34,364 bases of DNA from the NCBI GenBank assembly GCA_003242255.1, contig QGUT01000006.1, forward strand, positions 1-34,364, written 5' to 3'. The position numbers and the translations under genes are program-made. Origin of the DNA: Bacillota bacterium (GTDB lineage Bacteria > Bacillota > Thermosediminibacteria > Thermosediminibacterales > Thermosediminibacteraceae). The notes beneath the pieces are model-generated. The model saw nothing but the letters and a program-made list of their open reading frames with translations. It did no database searches and had not been told where the DNA came from. Shown here piece after piece: positions 1-7,673 of the stretch. The stretch's first letter is position 1. Each line of letters begins with the position of its first letter.

Positions 1-1042
1 TGCCGAAGAAAGCCTTACCCTCGATCTTGCCGAATAAATTATAATATGTAGGGTTTGTCTCGAAGACCACGGGGGCGCCTTCGGTATTCCGGTTGTCGAC
101 GAAGAGGTTCACCTTGTAGCGCACGAAAAAATCTTCCTTCGGGGCGGCGTTACTGGAAATCGTGGCCACTTCCTGAAGTTCCCCTTTCGAGCCATCGCAC
201 TGCCTTATGGTCGGCAGGTTTTTGATGACGTCGTCCTTTACGGCTTTCAGGTACTCCATTATGCTTTCAAATTGGGCGTATTTGGCCGTTATCTCTTCAA
301 AGTACGGACCTACAGCTGCCAGGGCCGCATTTTTTTCCAGTTCCGATATTTCCTCCCGCAGGCTGCGGTCGAGGGCCCTCATCTTCCTCAGGGTCTCGTC
401 GATCCTGCTCTGCACGGCCCGGCTCTTTTCATCCAGAATTTTTTTCTCTTCTTCGGTGAGGGCGTCGTACTCTTCCTGGTTCATGGGCCTGCCGTCTTTC
501 AGCGGGATGGTCATCAGGCCCTGAGGGGTGCGCTGTATGGAAAGGCCTTCCTCCCTCGCCTGCCTTTCCAGTTTTTCCAAAAGCTCCACCGACATCTTCT
601 GGTATTTTTCCACCAGTTCCTGCCGCTGGCTCTCGAACTTCTCGTCGTCGAAGACCCGGGCGATCTCCCGCCTTACTTCTTCCACGAGCTTTTCCATGTC
701 TTTGGCAAATTCGGAACCCTTGCCCGCCGGCAGGAATATGGCCCGGGGCTTTTCAGGTTTTGCGAAATTGTAGACGTAGAGTATATCGTCGGGGACGGGC
801 TTTTCTCTGGCGATCCTGGAGACCGCGCTCCTGGTATAGGTAGTCTTGCCGGTGCCTTTAGGGCCCACCACGAATATGTTGTAGCCCTTCTTTTCTATCC
901 GAAGGCCAAATTCCATGGCCCGGACTGCCCTCTCCTGGCCAATTATACCGGAAGGGGGCTCCAGTTCCTCCGTGGTAATAAAATCGAAGGCCGAAGGATC
1001 GCAGGTCTCGCAGAGGTCCTTAGGCGAAAGTTTTTTGAGCAA
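1..1042 (-). CDS. Lon-like AAA+ ATP-dependent protease, N-terminal part (3' end beyond window)
   Basis: Translating the minus strand from a TTG at 1042 gives about 347 residues that stay open to the left edge, so the C-terminal part is missing. The start is chosen because AAAGGAGG lies 7 nt upstream. Residues 60-67 form a Walker A motif (GPKGTGKT), preceded by a conserved TTEELEPP/GQERA stretch. A long charged helical insert follows at about 110-240. This layout is that of the AAA_32-type Lon-like proteases (LonB/LonC group), which usually end in an S16 Ser-Lys peptidase domain. That domain is not visible here, so protease activity is inferred from the family. Two cysteines at 11 and 14 form a CxxC near the N-terminus. 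It would act in cytoplasmic, or possibly membrane-associated, protein quality control. It lies downstream of the pyrG terminator and probably has its own promoter. Confidence 0.82.
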   Translation of the reverse strand, partial: MLKKLSPKDLCETCDPSAFDFITTEELEPPSGIIGQERAVRAMEFGLRIEKKGYNIFVVGPKGTGKTTYTRSAVSRIAREKPVPDDILYVYNFAKPEKPRAIFLPAGKGSEFAKDMEKLVEEVRREIARVFDDEKFESQRQELVEKYQKMSVELLEKLERQAREEGLSIQRTPQGLMTIPLKDGRPMNQEEYDALTEEEKKILDEKSRAVQSRIDETLRKMRALDRSLREEISELEKNAALAAVGPYFEEITAKYAQFESIMEYLKAVKDDVIKNLPTIRQCDGSKGELQEVATISSNAAPKEDFFVRYKVNLFVDNRNTEGAPVVFETNPTYYNLFGKIEGKAFFG

Positions 1043-1073
1043 AGCCCTTCCTCCTTTCTCCAGTTATAATTAT

Positions 1074-1102
1074 AATATAAACTTTCTGGGAATTTTGTTC
1101 AA
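1074..1102 (-). promoter_or_regulatory. Probable sigma-A promoter of the Lon-like gene
   Basis: On the minus strand TTGAAC (1102-1097) and TATATT (1079-1074) are separated by 17 bp and lie about 30 nt before the TTG start. The -35 box overlaps the T-tract of the pyrG terminator. The boxes are imperfect. Confidence 0.45.
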
Positions 1103-1131
1103 TAAAAAAGGCTGGAAGCGATGATCCAGCC
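1101..1131 (-). terminator. Intrinsic terminator of pyrG
   Basis: A 7-bp perfect stem (GGCTGGA/TCCAGCC, loop 1117-1124) is followed on the minus strand by a T-rich run (1109-1101). It starts 4 nt after the pyrG stop. Confidence 0.85.
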
Positions 1132-1134
1132 CTT

Positions 1135-2751
1135 TTACATATTTTCTCTATGCATTAATGCAGCTCTTACGAAATCCCTGAAGAGCGGATGGGGCCGGTT
1201 GGGCCTGGACTTAAATTCCGGGTGGAACTGCACCCCGACGAACCAGGGGTGATCCTTCACCTCTATGATCTCCACTAACCTGCCGTCGGGGGACTGTCCG
1301 GCGATGACCATTCCAGCCTTTTCGAGGACTTCCCTGTATTCGTTGTTAAATTCGTAGCGGTGGCGGTGGCGTTCGTCTATCAGTTCCTCCCCGTAAGCTT
1401 CGAAGGAATTCGTCCCCGCCACCAGGCGGCAGGGGTACTTGCCCAGGCGCATGGTCCCGCCCTTTTCCTTCACGTTCTTCTGTTCCGGCAAAAGATCGAT
1501 GACGGGATGGGGCGTTTGGGGGGCAAATTCGGCGCTGTGGGCACCTTCCAGCCCGCAGACGTTTCTCGCAAATTCTATCACCGCGCACTGCATCCCGAGG
1601 CAGATGCCGAGGAAGGGTATCTTGTTTTCCCGGGCGTACCTTATGGCCTTGATCTTGCCCTCTATCCCCCGGTCGCCGAAACCTCCCGGCACGAGGATGC
1701 CGTCGGCGTCCGAAAGGGCTTCACTTATGTCAATCCCGTCCTCTTCGAGCTTCTCGGAATGCACCCATTTTATCTCCACTCTCGCGTCATTGGCGATGCC
1801 CCCGTGGCCCAAAGCTTCGGCCACGCTCAAGTACGCGTCGTGGAGCTCCACGTACTTGCCGACCAGGGCGATATTTACCTTCTTCGAAGGATTCTTGGCC
1901 TTTTTCACCAGAGCTTCCCACTCCGCAAGGTCGGCCACCCGGCCGTCGATGCCCAGCTTTTTGGCCACCACCTGGTCGAGGCCTTCCTCTTTCAAAATGA
2001 GGGGCACTTCGTAGATGCTCTTTACGTCGTAGTTCTGGATCACCGCTTCGGGTTCCACGTTGCAGAAGAGCGCTATTTTTTCCTTCAGCTCCACGGGCAG
2101 CCGCTTTTCGGTGCGGCAGACTATTATGTCGGGCTGAATGCCTATGCTCCGGAGTTCCTTCACGCTGTGCTGAGTGGGCTTGGTCTTGAGTTCTCCGGCG
2201 CTGCCTAAGTAAGGGACCAGGGTCACGTGGATGTAAAGCACGTTCTCTTTCCCTGCATCAGCCTTGAACTGCCTTATGGCTTCCAGGAAGGGGAGGCTTT
2301 CAATGTCTCCGACGGTTCCGCCTATTTCGGTTATCACCACGTCCGGCGAAGACCGGCGGGCAATCCTGGTAATCCGTTCCTTGATCTCGTTGGTGATGTG
2401 CGGAATCACCTGCACCGTCGCCCCGAGATAATCCCCCCGCCTTTCCTTGTTTATCACGGACCAGTAGATCTGGCCGGTGGTGACGTTGCTGTCGCGGGTG
2501 AGGTTCACATCGATAAAGCGCTCGTAGTGGCCCAGGTCCAGGTCGGTTTCAGCTCCGTCCTCGGTCACGAAGACTTCGCCGTGCTGGTAGGGGCTCATGG
2601 TCCCGGGGTCCACGTTTATATAGGGGTCAAATTTCTGCATTACCACCGAAAGGCCTCTGCTCTTCAAAAGCCTTCCCAGCGATGCCGCAGTAATGCCTTT
2701 GCCCAGCGACGAAACGACTCCTCCTGTTATGAATATAAACTTGGTATGCAT
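1135..2751 (-). CDS. pyrG: CTP synthase
   Basis: CTP synthase aminates UTP to CTP using ATP and glutamine, the last step of pyrimidine nucleotide synthesis. The 538-residue product starts at MHTKFIFITGG; this ATG is preferred over in-frame codons further upstream because AAGGAGG sits 8 nt before it. The N-terminal synthetase domain carries the GGVVSSLGKG P-loop region. The C-terminal class I glutamine amidotransferase domain has the oxyanion region GGFGDRG, the nucleophile cysteine in PFLGICLGMQ and the His-Glu pair in GVQFHPEF. All catalytic elements and the length are normal. It has its own promoter (TTGACA/TAGAAT) and terminator, so it looks monocistronic. The short leader shows no attenuator of the type known from Bacillus pyrG. 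Confidence 0.98.
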   Translation of the reverse strand: MHTKFIFITGGVVSSLGKGITAASLGRLLKSRGLSVVMQKFDPYINVDPGTMSPYQHGEVFVTEDGAETDLDLGHYERFIDVNLTRDSNVTTGQIYWSVINKERRGDYLGATVQVIPHITNEIKERITRIARRSSPDVVITEIGGTVGDIESLPFLEAIRQFKADAGKENVLYIHVTLVPYLGSAGELKTKPTQHSVKELRSIGIQPDIIVCRTEKRLPVELKEKIALFCNVEPEAVIQNYDVKSIYEVPLILKEEGLDQVVAKKLGIDGRVADLAEWEALVKKAKNPSKKVNIALVGKYVELHDAYLSVAEALGHGGIANDARVEIKWVHSEKLEEDGIDISEALSDADGILVPGGFGDRGIEGKIKAIRYARENKIPFLGICLGMQCAVIEFARNVCGLEGAHSAEFAPQTPHPVIDLLPEQKNVKEKGGTMRLGKYPCRLVAGTNSFEAYGEELIDERHRHRYEFNNEYREVLEKAGMVIAGQSPDGRLVEIIEVKDHPWFVGVQFHPEFKSRPNRPHPLFRDFVRAALMHRENM

Positions 2752-2800
2752 CGTAAACCTCCTTGAGGAAAGTCCGTACATAAAAAAGGCCATACATTTT

Positions 2801-2830
2801 ATTCTAGGCATTTTGAAAGTAAGTTGTCAA
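2801..2830 (-). promoter_or_regulatory. Sigma-A promoter of pyrG
   Basis: A perfect TTGACA (2830-2825) is followed after 18 bp by TAGAAT (2806-2801), about 50 nt upstream of the pyrG start. Confidence 0.7.
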
Positions 2831-2841
2831 TATCTCTTTGC

Positions 2842-2879
2842 AAATAAAAAGCAGCGGTGAGGGCATCGCCACTGCTTTT
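2842..2879 (-). terminator. Intrinsic terminator after the MBL-fold hydrolase gene
   Basis: A 10-bp stem (AAAGCAGTGG with CCGCTGCTTT, one G-T wobble) starts 6 nt past the stop codon at 2885. On the minus strand it is followed by TTTTTATTTG. Confidence 0.8.
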
Positions 2880-2884
2880 CTTTT

Positions 2885-3526
2885 CTATTCGTATTTGAGG
2901 ACGACAATCCGCCTTCCTTCCTGCTTTAAGTCTTCCGCCGTTATCTCCAGGGTATTGCTCTCCAGGAACTCCCCTCCGCCCACTTTTTCCAGGAATTTTT
3001 CTACCGGGTCTATGGGCATGCTCACCGCCGGCGTCTTGAAGTGCATGGGAACTACGATCTTGGGGTTTAATTGCTCCATGACCGCTGCGGCCCCTTCGAA
3101 GTCCAGCGTGAAGGTCCCGCCCACCGGCAATAGGAGCACATCTACTTCCCCGATTTCTTCTTCCTGAAGTTTGGTGAGCAGATGCCCCAGATCTCCCAAG
3201 TGGCACACCTTTATGCCGTCTATTTCAAAGACGAATACGATGTTCGGGCCCCTCTTTGCCCCTTTGGCTTCATCGTGGTAAGTAGAGATGCCCTTTATGC
3301 TGACCCCGCAGGTGTTGTATTCGCCCGGAGCTTTGATGATGGTAGGATCTCCCTGAACGGCCTCCACGTAGTTGTGGTCATAATGGTCGTGGCTCACCGT
3401 CACCACGTCGGCCTCCACCTTGGGTATCTTGTAACCCACGCTGCCGTCGAAAGGATCGGTCACAATCTTCGTCCCTATTTGAGATTCGAGAAGGAAGCAC
3501 GCATGGCCGAACCATCGAATTTTCAC
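2885..3526 (-). CDS. MBL-fold metal-dependent hydrolase
   Basis: A 213-residue metallo-beta-lactamase-fold protein of the Lactamase_B_3 type, starting at GTG 3526 with GGGAGG 8 nt upstream. It opens with the typical MKIRWFGHACFLLE strand and has the metal-binding HDHYDH motif near residue 46, an acidic ligand region GDLGHLL and a late histidine in VPMHF. No signal peptide is seen, so it is probably cytoplasmic. Members of this group are widespread in bacteria but their substrates are largely unassigned, so no reaction is named here. A TATAAT at 3639-3634 (minus) could drive it, but no good -35 box was found. It lies between pyrG and the sigma-54 activator and has its own terminator. Confidence 0.88.
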   Translation of the reverse strand: MKIRWFGHACFLLESQIGTKIVTDPFDGSVGYKIPKVEADVVTVSHDHYDHNYVEAVQGDPTIIKAPGEYNTCGVSIKGISTYHDEAKGAKRGPNIVFVFEIDGIKVCHLGDLGHLLTKLQEEEIGEVDVLLLPVGGTFTLDFEGAAAVMEQLNPKIVVPMHFKTPAVSMPIDPVEKFLEKVGGGEFLESNTLEITAEDLKQEGRRIVVLKYE

Positions 3527-3695
3527 ACTAAAACCTCCCTTTCTTTCAAGGCTTCAAAACCTCGAACGCGCCACTTTATCTATTTTCTTTTCCTCTTTTT
3601 CGATGCCTAAAAAGGTTAGAACCTCAATACCTTATTATATATTCTTGGAAAAACGCAAAATTCCTGCTCGACTCTCTTATTTTAACCATTCCTTT

Positions 3696-5102
3696 TTAGT
3701 TAATTCCTGGTAAATCCTCTTCCCGGAGCTTCTTGAGCTTATACTGCAGGGTCTGCCGCGGGATGCCGAGCAGCTTCGCGGCTTTGGTTATATTGCCGTC
3801 CGTTTCGCGGATGGCCTTCTTGATGAGCTCCGCTTCCACGGTCTCCAGGGCCTCGTTCAATTTGAGCCGTTCATGGGAAACTATGGTTCCCTTTTTCGGA
3901 GAAAAGTGGGCTTTGATCTGCAGGGGAAGGTGTTCGGGCTTTATCTCATCCCCTTCCATTACCAGGAGGGCGCCTTCTATGGCGTGCTCCAGTTCCCTCA
4001 CGTTGCCGGGCCAGGGATATTCCATAAAGATTTCCCTGACTTTCTTCGAGATTTTCACTTCTTTAGCCGAGAATTTTTTTACGAAGTGGTCCACCAGAAG
4101 GGGAATGTCTTCCTTCCGCTCTCTAAGGGGAGGAATCCTCAAAGTCACCACGTTTATCCTGTAAAATAGGTCCTCCCTCAGCTTTTTCCGCTCCACCGCC
4201 TTCACCGGGTCTTCGCTGCAGGAAACGATTATCCTGACGTCCACCATATGATCCTTCGTGTCTCCGACGCGCCTTATCACTCCGTCCTGAAGAACCCGGA
4301 GGAGCTTCGCCTGAAGCTCCGGCGGCATGGCTTCTATTTCGTCCAGAAAGAGCGTGCCGCCGTGGGCCAGTTCGAAAAGACCCGGGCGGTCCTGCGCGCC
4401 GGCGAAGCTACCGCTCACGGTGCCGAAGAGCACGTTTTCCAGGAGCGACCCCGGCAGGGCCGCGCAGTCCTGCGGTATGAAGGGGCCCTCCTTCCTCGGG
4501 CTTTCGCCGTGGATGGCCCGGACGAAAAGTTCCTTGCCCGTCCCGGTCTCTCCCCAGACCAGCACCGGAGCAGAGCTCCCGGCGACTTTTTTTGCCAGTT
4601 TCTTTAATTCAACGATCGCCCTGCTCTCGCCCACTATGTCGTCCAGGGTGCACCGTCCCAATCCCTTTTGGGCAGCTTTAACCTCTGTCTGCCCGTAGAG
4701 AAGAGCCTCCAGGTCCGCTATGCGCTCGGACATGGATTTTACCGAAGTCACGTCCCTCGAAATCTCTATGGCCCCCACGACCCGGTCGCCTACCTTTACC
4801 GGCACGGTGCTGTTTATGGTGGTTATCTTCTTCCCTTTGTAATTGGTGAAGGTCTGCAGCTTTTCGTAAATCGGCTCTCCGGTCTTCAAGACTTTGTAAA
4901 TGGTGCTCTCTTCCTCGGTGAGCGAAGGGAAGACCTCGAGGACGGGCCTTCCTACCACTTCGGAAGGCGAAAGTCCTTCTATCCGGGATGCGGCTTTGTT
5001 GTAATACAGGGTCACCCCCCGGTGGTCCACTATGTGGACTCCCTCTTCTACGTGAGAAAGCAGAAGTTCGAAAAGGGAACTTATCGGGATCTCGCTTTTC
5101 AC
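3696..5102 (-). CDS. PAS-domain sigma-54-dependent transcriptional activator (RocR-like)
   Basis: A 468-residue bacterial enhancer-binding protein. It has a PAS sensor at about residues 10-120, an AAA+ domain with Walker A GETGTGKE (184-191) and Walker B GGTLFLDEIE (248-257), and a Fis-type helix-turn-helix at about 422-460. The sigma-54-contacting loop reads GSFAGA (231-236) rather than GAFTGA. Such proteins bind upstream sites and remodel sigma-54 RNA polymerase; the PAS domain senses an unknown signal. The GTG start lies only 6 nt past the argS stop and lacks a clear Shine-Dalgarno sequence, suggesting translational coupling. In Bacillus, RocR controls arginine catabolism, so the argS link suggests arginine or ornithine as a theme, but no target promoter was found here. 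Confidence 0.9.
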   Translation of the reverse strand: MKSEIPISSLFELLLSHVEEGVHIVDHRGVTLYYNKAASRIEGLSPSEVVGRPVLEVFPSLTEEESTIYKVLKTGEPIYEKLQTFTNYKGKKITTINSTVPVKVGDRVVGAIEISRDVTSVKSMSERIADLEALLYGQTEVKAAQKGLGRCTLDDIVGESRAIVELKKLAKKVAGSSAPVLVWGETGTGKELFVRAIHGESPRKEGPFIPQDCAALPGSLLENVLFGTVSGSFAGAQDRPGLFELAHGGTLFLDEIEAMPPELQAKLLRVLQDGVIRRVGDTKDHMVDVRIIVSCSEDPVKAVERKKLREDLFYRINVVTLRIPPLRERKEDIPLLVDHFVKKFSAKEVKISKKVREIFMEYPWPGNVRELEHAIEGALLVMEGDEIKPEHLPLQIKAHFSPKKGTIVSHERLKLNEALETVEAELIKKAIRETDGNITKAAKLLGIPRQTLQYKLKKLREEDLPGIN

Positions 5103-5108
5103 GTTATG

Positions 5109-6815
5109 TCACATCCGCTCGGGAGCAGAAATTCCCAAGATATTGAAGGCGTTTCGCAGGACCTGCTGCACGGCCTTCACCAGCATCAGCCGGGCCTTGG
5201 TGAGATTCGGGTCCTCGGTCAGCACCCGGCACGCGTTGTAGAAGGAGTGAAAGGCCGCCGCCAGTTCCATGGTGTAATTGGTTATTCGGTACGGCGAAAG
5301 GGTGGTGGCAGCCACCTTTATGACCTCCGGAAAGTCTGCCAATTTCTTGATGAGTTCTATTTCGGCCTCGGAAATAAGCTCAGAAAGGAGCTTTTCCATA
5401 TCCTGGGGAGCAATTTCGCCGCTTTCGGGCACTTCTACCCCCTGCTCCTTTGCCTGCCTTAAAATGCTGGATATGCGGGCGTGGGCGTACTGCACGTAGT
5501 ACACCGGGTTTTCTTCCGACTGCTTCACTGCCAGGTCCAGGTCGAAATCCAGGTGCGTGTCGGCCCCCCGCAGGTTGAAGAAGAACCTGGCTGCATCCTT
5601 GCCCACTTCCTCCACCAGGTCCGCTAACGTCACCGCCCGGCCGGTGCGCTTGGACATGCGGGCGATCTCTCCGTTCCTGTACAGGCGCACGAGCTGCATG
5701 ATGATTATGGTGAGCTTTTCCGGGTCGTACCCCAAGGCCGCCAGGGCTCCCTTTACCCTGGGGACATGGCCGTGGTGGTCGGCGCCCCAGATGTCTATGA
5801 CCCAATCGAACCCACGGTCGAACTTGTCCTTGTGGTAAGCTATGTCGGCAGCAAAATAGGTGGGGATGCCGTTTTGCCTTACCAGCACTTCGTCCTTGGG
5901 AACGCCGAAGGCCGTCGCTTTAAACCAGAGGGCGCCGTCCTTCTCGTAAGTGTATCCCCGCTCGGTCAAAAGCCTTATGACCTCCTGCACCTTCCCGCTC
6001 TCGTGCAGGGTCCTTTCGGAAAACCACACGTCAAAGGTGACGCCGAAGTTCTTCAAGTCCTCTTTCATGCGGGCTATGTTCTTCTTTAAGGCGTACTCCA
6101 CAAAATAGGCTCTCCTCTCGGCACTGTCCCAGGAGAGGAATTTGTCGCCCTCCTTTTCGATCAACTCCCGCATGTGATCCTTTATGTCCTCTCCGTGATA
6201 CCCGCCTTCCGGGATCGAACTTTCATAGCCCAAAAGTTCCAGGTACCTTGCCTCCAGCGAGAGCCCGAAGTTTTCTATCTGGTTTCCGGCATCGTTTATG
6301 TAGAACTCCCTCTCGACGTCGTACCCCACCATTTCCAGGACTGACGCCAGCGCATCCCCCAAAGCCGCTCCCCGGGCATTGCCCATGTGCATGGGGCCCG
6401 TCGGGTTGGCGCTGACGAACTCCACCTGCACTTTCCTGCCCTTCCCGATATCCTGCCGGCCGTAATTTTCTTTTTCACTTAAGATCACCGGGATGACGCC
6501 GTGGGCCCAGGTGGGAGAGAGGTAGAAATTTATAAAACCCGGCCCGGCCACTTCCACTCTTTCCACGCCGGTGCCGGCGATATCCATCCTGTCCTTTATT
6601 ATCTCCGCGATCTTTCTGGGGGGCATCTTGGCTGTTCTTGCCGCCATCATCGCCACATTGGCCGCAAAGTCGCCGTGTTCTCTAGCCTGAGGCACCTCTA
6701 TGGCAAAATCCGGAATTCCATCAAGGCTCAAGGCTCCTTCTTCTACAGCCTTCGCGAGGGCGGACACCGTGATCTCCTTGAGCTTTTCTTTCATCTGCGC
6801 CTTGACGTCGTTCAT
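5109..6815 (-). CDS. argS: Arginyl-tRNA synthetase
   Basis: Class I aminoacyl-tRNA synthetase charging tRNA-Arg, 568 residues. The start at MNDVKAQ (ATG 6815) is chosen because GGGAGG lies 8-9 nt upstream; an in-frame codon at 6860 has no such site. The N-terminal Add-1 tRNA-binding domain is followed by the HIGH-type motif in ANPTGPMHMGNARGA, the KMSKS-type loop in IARMSKRTG, and a DALR anticodon-binding domain near the C-terminus. The length is typical. A strong promoter lies upstream (TTGCAT-17-TATAAT), and no T-box leader is visible in the short leader. The regulator gene follows after 6 nt. Confidence 0.98.
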   Translation of the reverse strand: MNDVKAQMKEKLKEITVSALAKAVEEGALSLDGIPDFAIEVPQAREHGDFAANVAMMAARTAKMPPRKIAEIIKDRMDIAGTGVERVEVAGPGFINFYLSPTWAHGVIPVILSEKENYGRQDIGKGRKVQVEFVSANPTGPMHMGNARGAALGDALASVLEMVGYDVEREFYINDAGNQIENFGLSLEARYLELLGYESSIPEGGYHGEDIKDHMRELIEKEGDKFLSWDSAERRAYFVEYALKKNIARMKEDLKNFGVTFDVWFSERTLHESGKVQEVIRLLTERGYTYEKDGALWFKATAFGVPKDEVLVRQNGIPTYFAADIAYHKDKFDRGFDWVIDIWGADHHGHVPRVKGALAALGYDPEKLTIIIMQLVRLYRNGEIARMSKRTGRAVTLADLVEEVGKDAARFFFNLRGADTHLDFDLDLAVKQSEENPVYYVQYAHARISSILRQAKEQGVEVPESGEIAPQDMEKLLSELISEAEIELIKKLADFPEVIKVAATTLSPYRITNYTMELAAAFHSFYNACRVLTEDPNLTKARLMLVKAVQQVLRNAFNILGISAPERM

Positions 6816-6866
6816 AAATGACCTCCCAAAATTATCAGAATATTTAATGCACCGCCGCATATTACT

Positions 6867-6895
6867 ATTATATATTTTTGCTCACGTTTATGCAA
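6867..6895 (-). promoter_or_regulatory. Sigma-A promoter of argS
   Basis: On the minus strand TTGCAT (6895-6890) and a perfect TATAAT (6872-6867) are 17 bp apart, about 50 nt upstream of the argS start. Confidence 0.7.
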
Positions 6896-6913
6896 CAAAA
6901 AGGAAAAAACCGC

Positions 6914-6943
6914 TTGCAACAGAACCTAATTACATTCTATAAT
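6914..6943 (+). promoter_or_regulatory. Sigma-A promoter of the BusR-type regulator gene
   Basis: TTGCAA (6914-6919) and TATAAT (6938-6943) are 18 bp apart, 40 nt before the start codon. It diverges from the argS promoter. Confidence 0.65.
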
Positions 6944-6982
6944 TGTACGAGCCCCCATAATTTTAACCGGAGGTATATTCAA

Positions 6983-7603
6983 ATGAGCGAACTTGCCAGG
7001 CCTAAATACGAATATATCGCCCTTGACATAGCCCGGCGAATAGTCCAGGGGGAGTTTCAGGAAGGGGAAAGGCTGTACGGAAGATCCGAACTTGCCGGCC
7101 TATACAACGTTTCCCCGGAGACGATTCGAAGGGCGGTTTCCCTGCTGCAGGACATGGGCGTGGTGTTCGCCGAGCAGGGAAGGGGCATTATCATAAAGTC
7201 CAGGCAGGCGGCCTTTAGCTACGTGGACCGCTTCAACGAAAAAGATACCTTGGAGTCTTTGAGAAATGAGTTGTCCGAAATTCTGAAAGCCCGTAGGCAA
7301 CTGGACGAAAGGCTGAAATCCATATTGATTAAAATCTTCGAATACGCCAGCCGGTTGAGAAACATAAACGCTTACAACCCCGTGGAAGTTCGGGTGAGCG
7401 AAAGCAGCCCGGCGGCGGGAAAAACCATATCGGAACTAAAATTCTGGGAGAACACCGGCGCCACTATCATCGCGGTGAGGCGGGGTGAGGAGCTTTTTCT
7501 TTCACCGGGACCCCATTTTAGAATAAAGGCGGGGGACTTCCTGGTGCTGGTGGGCAAGGAATATATACTCGAAAAAACCGAAGCTTTCCTGAACCGGAAA
7601 TAA
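6983..7603 (+). CDS. BusR-type regulator: GntR winged helix plus RCK_C (TrkA-C) domain
   Basis: A 206-residue protein starting at ATG 6983, with GGAGG 9 nt upstream. Residues about 8-75 form a GntR-family winged helix (KYEYIALDIARRIVQGEF, then SELAGLYNVSPETIRRAV). A charged predicted coiled coil follows at about 85-125. Residues about 130-206 form an RCK_C domain (VRVSESSPAAGKTISELKFW, then RIKAGDFLVLVG). This order is that of Lactococcus/Streptococcus BusR, a c-di-AMP-responsive repressor of the betaine transporter busAB. The gene here directly precedes an osmoprotectant ABC operon whose promoter holds a palindrome, fitting the same role. Ligand and target are inferred from architecture and context, not shown by sequence alone. 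Confidence 0.85.
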   Translation: MSELARPKYEYIALDIARRIVQGEFQEGERLYGRSELAGLYNVSPETIRRAVSLLQDMGVVFAEQGRGIIIKSRQAAFSYVDRFNEKDTLESLRNELSEILKARRQLDERLKSILIKIFEYASRLRNINAYNPVEVRVSESSPAAGKTISELKFWENTGATIIAVRRGEELFLSPGPHFRIKAGDFLVLVGKEYILEKTEAFLNRK

Positions 7604-7612
7604 TTTTTTTAT

Positions 7613-7641
7613 TTGACCACCGACAACTCTAATGATATAAT
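7613..7641 (+). promoter_or_regulatory. Sigma-A promoter of the osmoprotectant transporter operon
   Basis: TTGACC (7613-7618) and a perfect TATAAT (7636-7641) are 17 bp apart and begin 9 nt after the regulator stop codon. No hairpin terminator separates the regulator gene from it. Confidence 0.75.
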
Positions 7642-7650
7642 TGAGTTGTC
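7622..7650 (+). promoter_or_regulatory. Inverted repeat flanking the -10 box, candidate operator
   Basis: GACAACTC (7622-7629) and GAGTTGTC (7643-7650) form a perfect 8-bp inverted repeat with 13 bp between arms, enclosing the TATAAT. A dimeric repressor bound here would block RNA polymerase. The BusR-type protein encoded just upstream is the obvious candidate. Confidence 0.6.
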
Positions 7651-7673
7651 ACTTAGCGGAGGAGGTGACGGGC

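Noticed and set aside
1360..2208. Long plus-strand open frame (about 280 codons) opposite pyrG
   Set aside because: It is antisense to a fully canonical CTP synthase, lacks a ribosome site, and its composition (His/Val/Phe rich) is typical of a mirror frame in GC-rich coding DNA.
2752..2800. CTP-dependent attenuator in the pyrG leader
   Set aside because: Bacillus-type pyrG attenuation needs a GGGC transcript start and a leader terminator; neither is present here.
3204..3221. Sigma-54-like TGGCAC...TGC sequence inside the MBL gene
   Set aside because: The GG-GC spacing is one base too long and it lies in coding sequence, pointing to no gene start.
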